Under the pieces are notes generated by a model. That model searched no databases and was not told the origin of the DNA. It saw only the letters and a list, made by a program, of their open reading frames with translations. Shown here piece by piece: positions 30,276-40,880 of a stretch of DNA of 64,000 nucleotides (the first letter of the stretch is position 1; each line of letters starts with the position of its first letter). Both the position numbers and the translations under genes were made by a program. Source of the DNA: Sthenelais limicola (lineage: Eukaryota > Annelida > Polychaeta > Phyllodocida > Sigalionidae); contig OW804097.1 in NCBI GenBank assembly GCA_942159475.1, forward strand, positions 50,736,986-50,800,985, read 5' to 3'.

Positions 30276-32024
30276 ATGGAAAATTCTTTAAATAGAGGAG
30301 AAATTATTTTCAAGGGATTATCCATAATCTCTTGGAATATCAGAAGTCTTAAACCAAAAATTATGGGAGTCACAACATTAGTAAATGAATTCAAACCTAG
30401 TATATTAGCATTGCAGGAGACATGGCTAAATAATAATATAAATGACCATCAAGTACAAATTCAGGGTTATAATATATTCAGAAAAGACAGAAATGGGAAA
30501 AAGAAAGGGGGTGGAGTGTCTATTTATGTAGAGAAAAATATTAAGGTTGATGAAATAATATATGAGAAACACAATGTATCATCACCTGACGTTGAATTAC
30601 AAGTTATTCAACTTGTGAAAGGGCATGGGAAAAAGGTTACCCTTGTTAATTTATATAGGCCTCCGAATGGTTCTATATTGGAGTGTAAACAAAAACTTGA
30701 AGATATTCTGAATAATATGATAAATCCTGGAGAGATAGTAATTGTTGGAGATATAAATATTGATTATATGGAAATGTCTAAAGCAAATAAAAATTCTCAA
30801 CTGGGAGAAATGTATAGTATATTTTCAAAAAATAACCTGATACAATATATCAAAAACAATACAAGAGTTACTCATAAGTCATCAAGAACTATTGACTTAA
30901 TGTTTACTAATAGCACAAAAGTTAGTGCATCAGGAGTTATTGAAAATAATTTAAGTGATCATTTGCCTGTATATATAGATTTAAAGAAAAAACGGACAAG
31001 ATATCAAAAAGATTCATTTGTAGCAAGAGATTCAAAATTGTTTGATAAGAAAATAATTCAAGAAATACTTATTAATGAAGACTGGACGGAATTTTATGAA
31101 TCAAGGGATGTTGATACTTGTTGGAATGTATTGCATAATAAAATATCTATTTATCTGGATAGGATGTGTCCAGTAAAGAAACTCCAAGATGTAAAAGTAA
31201 GGCCACCGTGGTATACAAAAGAACTTATAAAATTGTCTAAGAAGAGAGATAAAATGTTCATAAAAGCTAAAAAAAGTAATGACACTGAAGATTGGAATAA
31301 GGCAAAAATTTGTAGGAATAAAGTAAATTCTCGGATAATAAAATTAAAAAATGATTACTTGAGAAATCAAATAAATTCTAATAGGAATGATCCAAAAAAA
31401 TTTTGGAATACTATAAATTCTGTAATATCACCAGATAAAATGGAACAAAAAAGTGAAATCCAAATGAATTCTGAGGGTCAGTTAGTAAAGACAGAACAGG
31501 TTCCTGATATAATGAATGAATATTTTGCATCAATTGGAAATAACTTAGCAAAAAACATAATACCATTGACTGAAGTAGAAAAGGATAACATAGATTGTGA
31601 ATTATTAAATGTATCTTCAGAAACTACATATGGTCATGTGGAAATTGGGGAGAAAGGTATAAGAACATGTGAAAAAAATGTACAGGAGAATAGTAAAAAA
31701 TTTTCCTTTCAACCTATAGAACAAGTTGAAATTATGACATATCTATGTAAAACTAGTATACACAAGGCTTCAGGTGTGTCGAATGTACCTACTAAATTAC
31801 TGAAACCTATATTAATGTGTTTAGGTGTTCAGTTAACTTACCTTTTTAATTTATCTTTACAATTAGGAAAGGTACCAATGGCTTTTAAAAAAGCTATCAT
31901 TACTCCTTTGCATAAGGATGGGAATAAATGTGATCCAGGTAACTATAGACCAATATCTGTAATAAATCTACCAGCTAAACTTTTAGAAAAATGTGTACAA
32001 AGACAGTTATATGAATATATATAG
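30276..32024 (+). CDS. LINE element C: endonuclease and start of RT
   Basis: This 582-residue frame has EN motifs SWNIRSL (about 20), ALQETWL (about 45), GDINIDYM (about 158), TIDLMFTN (about 206) and SDHLPVY (about 228), then the basic linker. The first RT blocks follow: KASGVSNVPTKLL, ITPLHKDG and NYRPISVINLPAKLLEK near the end. It terminates at a TAG at 32022-32024 just before the QYGFRKG block, and the same frame stays open afterwards. The start ATG at 30276 follows a small hairpin. EN looks catalytically complete. Confidence 0.85.
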   Translation: MENSLNRGEIIFKGLSIISWNIRSLKPKIMGVTTLVNEFKPSILALQETWLNNNINDHQVQIQGYNIFRKDRNGKKKGGGVSIYVEKNIKVDEIIYEKHNVSSPDVELQVIQLVKGHGKKVTLVNLYRPPNGSILECKQKLEDILNNMINPGEIVIVGDINIDYMEMSKANKNSQLGEMYSIFSKNNLIQYIKNNTRVTHKSSRTIDLMFTNSTKVSASGVIENNLSDHLPVYIDLKKKRTRYQKDSFVARDSKLFDKKIIQEILINEDWTEFYESRDVDTCWNVLHNKISIYLDRMCPVKKLQDVKVRPPWYTKELIKLSKKRDKMFIKAKKSNDTEDWNKAKICRNKVNSRIIKLKNDYLRNQINSNRNDPKKFWNTINSVISPDKMEQKSEIQMNSEGQLVKTEQVPDIMNEYFASIGNNLAKNIIPLTEVEKDNIDCELLNVSSETTYGHVEIGEKGIRTCEKNVQENSKKFSFQPIEQVEIMTYLCKTSIHKASGVSNVPTKLLKPILMCLGVQLTYLFNLSLQLGKVPMAFKKAIITPLHKDGNKCDPGNYRPISVINLPAKLLEKCVQRQLYEYI

Positions 32025-33224
32025 AGAGAAAAAATATTATATGAGCATCAATATGGCTTTAGAAAAGGTATTTCATTATCTGATGCACACTGCACACTAT
32101 TCTCAAATATTTATCAAAATTTAAATCAAAAAGAAATTTCACTTCTAGCTTATTTGGATCTAAAAAAAGCTTTTGATACGGTAGATCATATTAGACTTTT
32201 ACAAAAATTAAATGGTGTGGGTCTGCAAGAAAATTCAATAAAATGGTTTGAAAGCTATTTAGAAAATAGATTCCAAACTGTTCATACAAATAATATAACT
32301 TCTAAAGAAGAAAAGGTAGTCTGTGGGGTTCCTCAAGGAACTGCTCTGGGGCCATTGCTGTTCCAGATATACATAAATGATTTGCAAAGGTGGATAAAAT
32401 ATTCCAAAGTAATATTATTCGCTGATGATACAGTGATTTATAACTCAAATAAAGATATGGTCACTGTTAAACAGGAAATTCAATATGATCTGAATATGGT
32501 ACATTTATGGTGTAGAGAAAATAAAATATCTCTAAATACTAAGAAAAGTAAAATAATGGAAATAAGTAGGAGAAGGAAAGAAAAATTAAAATACAGATCA
32601 AAATATTACATTGGTATATCTGAGATAGAAAATACAAAAACTTACAAATATCTTGGAGTTAATATAGATGAGGATCTTACATTTAATCAACATATTGCTA
32701 TTAGAGTAAATACTGCAAGAAATAAAATACAAAAACTAGCTAAACTTAGACATTCGGCTGGAGATGATGTTCTTTTATTGATATATAAAGTAGCCATCAG
32801 ACCTTTAATGGAATTTGGTGATTTACTGTATAATGGTGGAAATATTTATAACTTGAAAAAACTTCAAGTATTGCAAAATGCTGCAATTAGAATAATAAAA
32901 AGAATGGAAAAAAGAACAAATACAAATCAAGAACAAGAAAATCTTGATCTGCTTCCTATGGATACTAGGAGGAATATTCATCTATTGGAGATTGGATTTA
33001 AATTATCAAAGATTGAGGAAAATGTAGATGAGAGAAAAATAAACCTAAGAAGTCTTTCTAAAGGGAAAAAATTAAAGAAAATAACTCCATCAACTGAAAA
33101 AATAAAAAGATCTTTTATTTGCAAAATTCCAGACCTGTGGAATAGCTTGGCCCCAGAAAATCAAGAAATGTTAACCATAAAAGAATTTAAATCATTCTTG
33201 TATCAAAGTTATAAGCCTGCATAA
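32025..33224 (+). CDS. LINE element C: reverse transcriptase after the in-frame stop
   Basis: This continues in the same frame as 30276-32024. RT motifs: HQYGFRKGISLSDAH, YLDLKKAFDTVD (A), GVPQGTALGP (B), LFADDTVIY (C), NTKKSKIMEI and YLGVNID. The C-terminal region has VLQNAAIRIIKRMEKRTN, which recurs as an almost identical word at about 39800 in the related fragment. No other lesion is visible between 32025 and 33224. Confidence 0.85.
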   Translation, partial: REKILYEHQYGFRKGISLSDAHCTLFSNIYQNLNQKEISLLAYLDLKKAFDTVDHIRLLQKLNGVGLQENSIKWFESYLENRFQTVHTNNITSKEEKVVCGVPQGTALGPLLFQIYINDLQRWIKYSKVILFADDTVIYNSNKDMVTVKQEIQYDLNMVHLWCRENKISLNTKKSKIMEISRRRKEKLKYRSKYYIGISEIENTKTYKYLGVNIDEDLTFNQHIAIRVNTARNKIQKLAKLRHSAGDDVLLLIYKVAIRPLMEFGDLLYNGGNIYNLKKLQVLQNAAIRIIKRMEKRTNTNQEQENLDLLPMDTRRNIHLLEIGFKLSKIEENVDERKINLRSLSKGKKLKKITPSTEKIKRSFICKIPDLWNSLAPENQEMLTIKEFKSFLYQSYKPA

Positions 33225-33765
33225 AAAAAACAAAAAAAACATTATGTGTATTGATGTCAATGAAGAATTTATTTATATGTATAAATTTATCAATATCATA
33301 TATCAAATTGTATGCTGAGTTTGTATAGACAAATGCAAAAATAATAATAATAGTACCAATTTGGTGATTGGTGTGAATAAAAAAATATATGAGTGTGATA
33401 AAAGGAGTAAAAATGCATAATATTTTGTTATATAGGACAAAAATGAAACCAAAATGTCAAAATATTGAACTGTATACAACATGTTGAAAAGCTTGAAATG
33501 TTGTTTATTAACTAAATTAAAATTAAAAATATGTAATTTCATGATGGTATTTAGGAAAATATGAACGAATGTGTTGGGAAATGTAAATATGAATATTTAT
33601 TAATAGAGATATTATCACTGAATCTCAAAAGACATGAACAATGTTAAGATTAAGATTTATCACGGCGACCTGGGAAGACCAACAAATGTTGAAAGGTTTC
33701 ACCCGTTTTCTTGTAATTGTTATACAGGCATTTGAGAAATAAAAATACTATATATATATATAAGT
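33225..33765 (+). other. 3' UTR of LINE element C
   Basis: AT-rich sequence ending in CCTGGGAAGACCAACA, GAGAAATAAAAATAC and a TA microsatellite. The order of blocks is the same as at about 40745-40870. Confidence 0.65.
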
Positions 33766-34870
33766 TTCTCTCAGACGAATTACAGGTCGCCACTTACAGG
33801 GAAAACGTTAAAAAGAAGGCCATAAGTATGGGTCGTGTCTATATGGGGAGTGGACGCTGATGGGTTGGGTGACGTCACAAATTGTTGATGTAGGCTTATC
33901 CGCCCACAGAGGGCGGGTCGGTCACATCTCGTCCAGTTGGGCGACGTCAACGTTACCTCCAACGTAATATTCAATTGGATGTGATAAGGATTAATATACT
34001 AATTGCCTCAGACATTTAAATGGCATATCAAATACAGAAAAATCAACGATATTCAGCATATTGTCACCAGAAATCCTGAAATTCCGTCACAAGTGTTTAC
34101 TTTTTTCACGATAGGTGCAGTCATGTTGGTCACATTTATGTATGATTTAGAGGGGTTTAGGGAAATTCATGGATTTTCTAGTTTACCTGCCCGATCCAAT
34201 AAATATGTGTATGTTACATACATAGGCCTACTTAAGAATTCACTAAGGGGTAATACTAATAGTCAAAGTAATGTATGATAACCTAAGACAGTGGAGAGGA
34301 GGGGAAGGAAGATATCGAAGGAATTAATTTCCTTTGTGTATTTTATATTCAGAAAATTAACGTCCACTATTTTGTTTCCCGTGAACCCCTAGTGTAGGGA
34401 TATACCCCTGCAACCCCTGCCGCCTCCCCCCGACAGGCACTGAGTGCAATTGAGTGGGATAGCACTGCGATCATTTTGTGATTGACAGCAAACTAGTGAA
34501 GTGTGATTTCTATGGCTTTGAATCACAGTGAAATAGATATACCATTAGCAACCATTATGTGAAATCCATTGCGTCTATTTCCTCCTATGTTTTTGGTGGT
34601 CTCACACTTGTGTTGGATCAAGTTCTCATTCATATTCATTTATGTTTGTATCAAACATGTGTTACTCAACCAATTTTATCTGCAAATACATCTTTTCTTC
34701 AAAAGTCAATGGTAGGCCTATGGGTGTGATCTAAATTGCGCATATTATGCGCATTCAAAATCGCGCCTAAATACTCATTATAAAGCAGCCACAACAAGAC
34801 CCCATACCTGGCACTGCTCACTCACCTAGCATTCACACTTACTATGGCGCATCTGACACGCCATTCTCTG
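33766..34870. other. Intergenic, nothing firm
   Basis: A 91-residue ORF at 34003-34278 shows no family features. TTGCGCATATTATGCGCA near 34735 is a short palindrome. No element boundaries were noticed. Confidence 0.35.
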
Positions 34871-34879
34871 AGACACATA

Positions 34880-35240
34880 CTCACTCTCTGACACCAAGAG
34901 TAGGAATACATACCATTTGTAGGTTTATACGATACGATACGGAATTGACAAAAATATGACATAACAAAAAACGTGCAATACATCAAAATTGCAATTACAT
35001 TTCTGGAATCGACCCCATACAATATGTATTGGTTTGATAATTTTGGTTTTTAAATAAGCTAAAATCGTACGTCCTTCATTCCGTCGTTCGTCATGTCAGT
35101 ACAAATCGTGTGATTCCTTTTATTTTTGTATCATTACGAAGAAGACAAATTCCTCTTTCAGGAAATGTATACTTTTTCATACCTAGAACATACGCATGAA
35201 TGTACGCAACGTGAAGCGGAATGACATTCAGATTTATTTC
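34880..35240 (-). repeat. Dispersed repeat, inverted copy of 27600-27950
   Basis: Read on the minus strand, this matches 27600-27950 through at least five ordered blocks (listed at that entry). The two copies are about 7 kb apart and in opposite orientation, so they could recombine to invert the segment between them. No ORF with domain features is present. Confidence 0.65.
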
Positions 35241-36690
35241 TTTATCAGTTTCTCCTATTACACCCCTTATTTCTCAGCCACTACCTGGAATAAAACTTGA
35301 TGCGGAATAACAAATGATAAAATTGAGTAACTATTAGTATTATCATTACATTGTCATCATATATCAAAAGGTAATTAAGATCCCTGGGAAATTATTCACA
35401 AAGAGAACTACTGCGCTTAATACTTATTATACTACTGTAACAGACAACTTGAATGCAAAAGAACTGTGAGCCATTTTCGTCTATGACGACTGTGGTATTG
35501 TCCACTGTTAAATTAATAATGTACTGAACAGAAGGCTTGCAAACCTCCCTTAGCTGGAGTCATGCCCTCTGAAAGCGACATGTTCGGAAAGGAAAGTATC
35601 TTAATCTTAATCTTAATATTTGCTGATTGTGACCTCCTGTGACTATTTTTTAGGAAAGGAAAATCTTAAATAATATATTTTAAAAAATAAACAGGGTAAT
35701 ATATGGGCACTGAATGTAGGCAAAAACAGAGGGAATTTATATTTGTTAGGCTCGAAATGGAAGGAAATCTGGATTTTTAGAAGAATTTGCAATGATCAAT
35801 TGTAAATGATACTGTTCATTTTTCAAAATATATTATTTACGATTGTTTTGTGTGTGGGTAGGTAAAGAGTGGTAAATTAGTTATTCAATTTATCATTTGG
35901 TGAAGGGAATGCATCATTCGACATTACATTTTATTGCAAGTATTAGATGAGAATTATAGAGAATAGTAGGAGAGAACTAATAGAGAAATGAAACTTTGTC
36001 TATGTTTCATGAGAAGTGTTACAGGAAAATGAGTCACAAGTCCTTGGGAAATTTTAAATTTGAATCATTATTGGTCAGTAAATTAATGTAGGGCGGGATA
36101 CATCTTCTTGTTTGGCCTCAGAGCCTAATCTATACATAGAAAACAATTCTATTATATGTTCGAAATAATGGGAATAACCCATTACCCTTAGCCAATAGCC
36201 CTTACCATTATGCGAAATGTTTTCACTAGGTGGCGGTACTGGGAACTGGGGTGCATTTACAAATACTTTTACAACAAAAGTGCCGCTAACACACTTGTAT
36301 GGTATTTATACCAATATAGATATTCCACTTCATGTACATGGGTATTTTATAAGTATATATATACCTCATTAGTTTATTTGTTTAATTTAGTTGTTTGATG
36401 TGGAAAAATGTTTTGATTAAAATACCCCCCATCATTGCATACTTCATTAGCTGAAATAGACGGGGCCACTCTGATTAGAGGTAGAACTGGAATAACCCTT
36501 CCCAGAAATGCGGCTCTCTAACAGGATGGAAATAATGATTAAATGGTTGATGTATAACCATGAACTATTAATTATGATTAATTCTGAATAATATTATTCT
36601 GCAAATAAAAGAAATAAAATAAGGTGAAAATTGTGCATACAATATCCCGCTCAAAATGCCATAAGAATTAGCTGTTTTTTGCACCAATAT
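35241..36690. other. Intergenic with a possible LINE tail
   Basis: A CTTAAT tandem tail at about 35600-35620, preceded by GGAAAGGAAAGTAT and a GC-richer block (about 35540-35595), resembles the 3' terminus of a CR1/L2-type LINE. No coding part is attached. The remainder is AT-rich without a recognised feature. Confidence 0.35.
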
Positions 36691-36699
36691 TGCGTTATA

Positions 36700-36815
36700 C
36701 CCTTAGCGTGATCATCACGCAATCATAGCGCAATAAATATTGCGTGAAAAGCGTCCACTCTCATCACGGAACTATGACGAGATGATTGCGCATTAAAAAT
36801 CGCGTAGAATCGCGT
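36700..36815. repeat. Cluster of GCGCAAT/ATTGCGT words
   Basis: TTGCG or CGCAA words occur about six times in 110 bp, several in palindromic pairs (for example AGCGCAATAAATATTGCGT). A similar word pair is at about 34735. It may be the decayed end of a DNA transposon or only a local oddity. Confidence 0.35.
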
Positions 36816-36926
36816 TCATTTGCCCGTCGGGCCCTTGAAGGGAGGCAGCGGCGTAAGAGTGGGCGGGACCCTAATAAGGGTGGGCTGTTTCATTTCTTTC
36901 ATTTAATATTAATTTGATGTCATCTC

Positions 36927-36957
36927 TCGCCTATATCTATATCTATATCTATCTATA
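36927..36957 (+). repeat. CTATAT microsatellite
   Basis: A short run of CTATAT units with one CTATCTATAT interruption. Confidence 0.8.
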
Positions 36958-37052
36958 TGAAGTAATAATTATACCACATCACTTAGACCTTTGACTATAG
37001 GGCAGGACGCTTTGACTAGGCACAGAACGCTTTGACAGTGGGATGCTTTGAC

Positions 37053-37088
37053 CATAGAACTATAATCAAATTGGGTTATAGTTCTATG
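37053..37088. repeat. Perfect 13-bp stem hairpin within GCTTTGAC repeats
   Basis: CATAGAACTATAA (37053-37065), a 10-nt loop, then its exact reverse complement (37076-37088). Around it the word GCTTTGAC recurs four times between 37005 and 37097, giving a small repeat-rich island. Confidence 0.8.
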
Positions 37089-37484
37089 CTTTGACCAAAC
37101 CCCGATCCAAAATGAAAAGAGTCCCCTCTCTCCTATTCAGGAATCACCTGATCTCCCTGAGTATTCTTTCAACAGCTGTTGAACTTACTTTTCTCCTAAT
37201 TCATTATCATCGTTATTCTCAAGACCTTTTCTGTTGATCAATATAGACTACACGGGCAGTATGCATTGCTACCTGTATCACATGACCGGAGCGCGGAGGC
37301 CGTCTCAAAGAATATAACCCATGAAGGCCCTCACCTTAACCCATTTAAACCAAATGTTGCAAAAATTATTCAATCATCTTAAAACTTTAATAGAATCATC
37401 GGAGAGGTACTGTGAGTACATGGGAGAAATTTGGAGAAATTTGCTTAAATAGGTTCAAAGATATAGGGTGGGTCGAAAACGACC

Positions 37485-37885
37485 CAATACCCCAGCGAAC
37501 CAAAGACGTTCGCGCTACGTTTATTAACGTTCGGTCTAAGTTATTTTTTACATGAACATTATATTGAGGTTGTTCCAACGTTGTTTCTCTAGCTGCCTTT
37601 TTCAAAACGTTGATTTAACCTCCATTAAGTTGATGCAAACTAATGTTTATGCAACAACGTCAAAACAACGTTGTTAAAATGAACTCTTTATTACGAACGT
37701 TGGATTAACTAACATCTGGATAACAAACGTTGGATTAACGTATATCTGTTCACGTTTAATTGACGTCCATGAAATAAACGTTTTTCCACCATGTCAAAAC
37801 AACGTTGTTAAAATGAACTCTTTATTACGAACGTTAATGTATGACATATTAACGTTTTTCCATTGACGTTAAATAGACGTTTAAG
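37485..37885. repeat. AACGTT-rich repeat with an internal duplication
   Basis: ACGTT or AACGT words occur more than a dozen times in 400 bp. The block beginning GTCAAAACAACGTTGTTAAA and running to GAACGTT occurs at about 37658 and again at about 37792, a period of about 134 bp. It abuts the LINE fragment that starts at about 37888. AACGTT is self-complementary, so the array is full of short palindromes. Confidence 0.7.
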
Positions 37886-37887
37886 AC

Positions 37888-38070
37888 AAGTTATTAAAGA
37901 AGAGACAAGGATAACTCATAAATCATCTAGGTTGATAGATATGATTTTTAGTAATAGTTTGAAGGTTGACCAATCTGGTGTAATAGAGAACAACCTAAGT
38001 GATCATATGCCAGTATATATATCCTTAAAGAAGACTAGAACTAGGTATAAAAAAGCTACTTTTAAAGCTC
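37888..38070 (+). pseudogene. Element D endonuclease fragment
   Basis: This encodes only the last part of the EN domain: ITHKSSRLIDMIFSN and NNLSDHMPVYISLKK, which align with the same stretch of element C (VTHKSSRTIDLMFTN, NNLSDHLPVYIDLKK). It breaks after KATFKAR, and about 90 bp of unrelated GC-richer sequence follows before the RT fragment. Confidence 0.75.
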
Positions 38071-38161
38071 GTCGAGCCGAGCCCGCCGTGATGTCATAGA
38101 TGAGAAGTAAACACGGCCACGTGCTGCGATATAGGCGTTGTCAACCCAACTGTAGGTAATA

Positions 38162-38916
38162 AGCTCGCCAGCAAAAATTATGGAAAAATGTGTCCAGAAA
38201 CAACTTTATAATTATATGGAGGAAAACAACTTATTATATGAGAATCAATATGGCTTCAGACAAAATTTATCTTTAACAGATGCCCATTATAAGCTTTTCA
38301 CAGATGTTTATAGCAATTTAAAAATTAGGCAATCATCATTATTGGCTTTTTTAGACTTTAAAAAAGCCTTTGATACGGTAAATCACAATAGACTACATCA
38401 AAAATTAAAACAAATAGGACTTGACAGAAATGCTTTGAACTGGTTTGAGAACTATTCATCTGATAGAAGCCAAGCGGTAGTTGTTAATAATAATACCTCC
38501 CAAAAAGAAAAGGTTACTTGTGGTGTCCCCCAAGGTTATTGTTATTTCAAATATATATAAATGACCTACAGAAATGGATAAAACACTCAAATATAATTTT
38601 ATTCGCTGACGATACTGTCTTATATAATTCAAATAGGGATATGAAGATATTGCAAGAAGAATTGCAGTTTGATCTTAATAGAGTTAACCTATGGTGCAGA
38701 GAAAATATGATATCTCTAAATATTAAAAAAAGTAAAGTCATGGAGATTAGTAGAAAGAAAAACTCGCAAAATGATGTACACAAACCTAATTTCTATATAG
38801 GAGATTATAGAGATTGAAGATACTTCTAAATATAAATATTTGGGTGTAATAGTAGATGATGAGTTAAATTTCAAACAGCACATGACTAAGAGACTGGCTA
38901 CGGCCAGAAATAAAAT
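38162..38916 (+). pseudogene. Element D reverse transcriptase fragment
   Basis: RT blocks: KCVQKQLYNYMEEN, QYGFRQNLSLTDAH, FLDFKKAFDTVN (A), then TCGVPQG (B), cut short by a small deletion that shifts frame at about 38535. The next frame carries IYINDLQKW and LFADDTVLY (C). A further shift at about 38810 precedes YKYLGVIVDDEL. The piece ends at RNKI, where unrelated DNA begins. Several frame breaks make it clearly nonfunctional. Confidence 0.8.
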
Positions 38917-39640
38917 TTTCAGCCCAGTGAAGTTTAGCCGCCAGAATCGTTGAGAACATTTGTTTCCTGTGATAAATTAGTTGCTTAGAGTTAACCTTAT
39001 AAATTGTTGACTGACAGCCATTGATATATCCCACCGTCCAACCTCCCATCACCACCCGGGAGACCCACGCCGTGGCCACGGCCACTAGGCGTACACGTTG
39101 TGTTGCTGCTAAGAAGGGTTGTCAAGTCTTCTGCCTGGCTATGTCTGCCGCCCATCTATGGCACAGCCATACGACGGATGCAGACAATTAGATTATATAT
39201 TTTGTTACCTTTTTTAATGTGATAATCCTAGATTCTTTACGTTTGTTTTGACGCCATTGACGAGCGTGGTGGACGGAAGTAAACCCAGAACAAGAGCATC
39301 GCGCATGCGCAGAGGAGACTACTCCCTATGGAAATCCTGGCGCATGTTTACGTGCGACGGCAATGGTGGCCAGTTGAGAAGCTGGAGACGGGTCGTTCGT
39401 CGTAAATTTGTTGGTTTTTTGTACGGCATCGTATACAAATTCCGACTGGCTTGTTCGGTATAGGTAGGTCTAAATAGAGTGAATCGGCGGGCGGTTGGTG
39501 ACGAACCCGGGGAAAATTTCGAACTAAAGTGTTTTCTGTGCGCCCCTTATCCTAGTGCCGTTCTTTTGGAGGTATGGAGGGCCTGGTGACATTTTTTAGA
39601 AGAAGCTGCGCTTTTGCAGGCAAAAGGCGGATGTGGCCCG
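38917..39640. other. Foreign 720-bp block inside element D
   Basis: This is GC-richer than its surroundings and separates two LINE pieces that are contiguous in element C. I see no clear terminal inverted repeat; a 3-bp ATT repeat at the junctions is too short to trust. A 71-residue ORF (39248-39463) has no recognised family. It could be an old nonautonomous insertion or a host-derived filler. Confidence 0.5.
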
Positions 39641-40228
39641 ATTGGTCTAGCAAAGTTAAAACAGGCAGCTGGAAATAATACTCTATTAACAGTTTATAAA
39701 GTTGCTATTAGGCCGTTATTAGAGTTTGGGGGTTTATTATATAGTGGAGGAAACAAATCTGAATTAAAAAAATTACAAGTAGCACAAAATTCAGCTATTA
39801 GGATCATACATAATATGGAAAAAAGGACAAATACGGATCAAGCTCACATTGATCTAGGTCTAGAAAAACTTGACCAGAGAAGAGAGGCTCACCTCCTAGA
39901 AATGGGTTTTAAGGCAGCCCAAATAAATACAAATCTAGACAAAAGGAAAATAAATCTTAGGTCACTTGCAAAGGGAAAAAGAATGAAAAGAATAAGACCT
40001 CAGACTGAAAAAGTAAAAAAATCATTCTTATATCAAATACCTGAACTGTGGAACAATATGGCTCCCAAGCATCAATTATACAAAACCCTAGAAGAATTTA
40101 AGCTATACTTGAAGAGTAAATATAGCCCAAGTGAGACAATGACAGGCTTTAAAAATAATAATAATGGTAGTGGAAATAACATTATTGTTGTTTTTGCTAT
40201 TATTGTTATTGTCATTTATTATATATAG
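39641..40228 (+). pseudogene. Element D C-terminal RT-associated region
   Basis: This resumes the LINE protein with LAKLKQAAGNNTLL and VYKVAIRPLLEFG, then VAQNSAIRIIHNMEKRTN and SLAKGKRMKR, closely paralleling element C. It ends with a hydrophobic, low-complexity tail made by an AATAATAATGG-type stretch before the stop. Confidence 0.75.
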
Positions 40229-40880
40229 ATGATGAAACGATGGTAGTAAAATGTGTTCGTTGTTTACTATTAACTATGTAGGTATTTGGATATGTAAACT
40301 TAAACACTGCACTTCAAAAGTAAAATGAAAAGTAATCCAGTCACAAGAAAACCAATTGTAAAACCAGTAAAGGTTAGAATCCGTCCAAAATGTATGTTTA
40401 TAAATTGTTAATGTTCAAGACATGATATATATATGTTTATCTATGTTTATATTCTGATCAGAATACTAATGTGTAAATGTTGCATATAAATTGATGTATA
40501 ATGTATCAAAAATTTCCATCGAATCTCATATAAATGTTATTAAATATATATTCTGTTATAAATTCTATCTGATATCAACATGTAAAATCTTATTCCAATA
40601 GAAAACCATCAAACAGTTTTTTAAATCTCATACTTATAGGTACTACAAATGTAATATCAAACATATATTATTCTGCAGATGTCTCGAAACAGTTGTTAAA
40701 ACAAATGTCATATTCATTTTCTAAATTATCAGGAAATCTGGGAAGAACAACATGCCAATAGGGTGTGATGACAGATAACATATTGTATATTATATATATT
40801 CCCTTTTTCTCCTTTATGTAACTGCACTATTGATGATGAGAAATAAAAATTCTATAATAATAATATTAATAATAGTAATA
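40229..40880 (+). other. 3' UTR of LINE element D
   Basis: AT-rich, with the CTGGGAAGAACAACA block at about 40739 and GAGAAATAAAAATTC near 40840 followed by AAT/ATA microsatellite units. It is the counterpart of the element C 3' end. Confidence 0.65.

Larger units (their letters stand above)
30276..33765 (+). mobile_element. CR1/Jockey-like LINE, element C (one stop codon from intact)
   Basis: A third LINE, of a different subfamily from elements A and B. The EN-RT gene runs in one frame from 30276 to 33224 and is interrupted by a single TAG at 32022-32024. The 3' UTR has a CCTGGGAAGACCAACA block and ends with GAGAAATAAAAATAC followed by TA repeats (to about 33765). The same 3' blocks occur in the rearranged relative at 37.9-40.9 kb. 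Confidence 0.8.
37888..40870 (+). mobile_element. CR1/Jockey-like LINE, element D (rearranged relative of C)
   Basis: Pieces of EN, RT and the C-terminal region in the order of element C, but with a large internal deletion replaced by about 90 bp of foreign sequence (38070-38161), small frameshifts, and a 720-bp foreign block (about 38917-39640). The 3' UTR matches that of element C and ends in GAGAAATAAAAATTC followed by an AATAAT-type microsatellite (to about 40880). Confidence 0.75.

Noticed and set aside
38917..39640. Classical DNA transposon with ATT target duplication
   Set aside because: The supposed ends are not inverted repeats of each other and 3 bp is too short to be evidence.
39636..39660. 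tRNA A-box-like word suggesting a SINE
   Set aside because: The sequence is explained by the LINE coding region (LAKLK), and no B box follows at the right distance.
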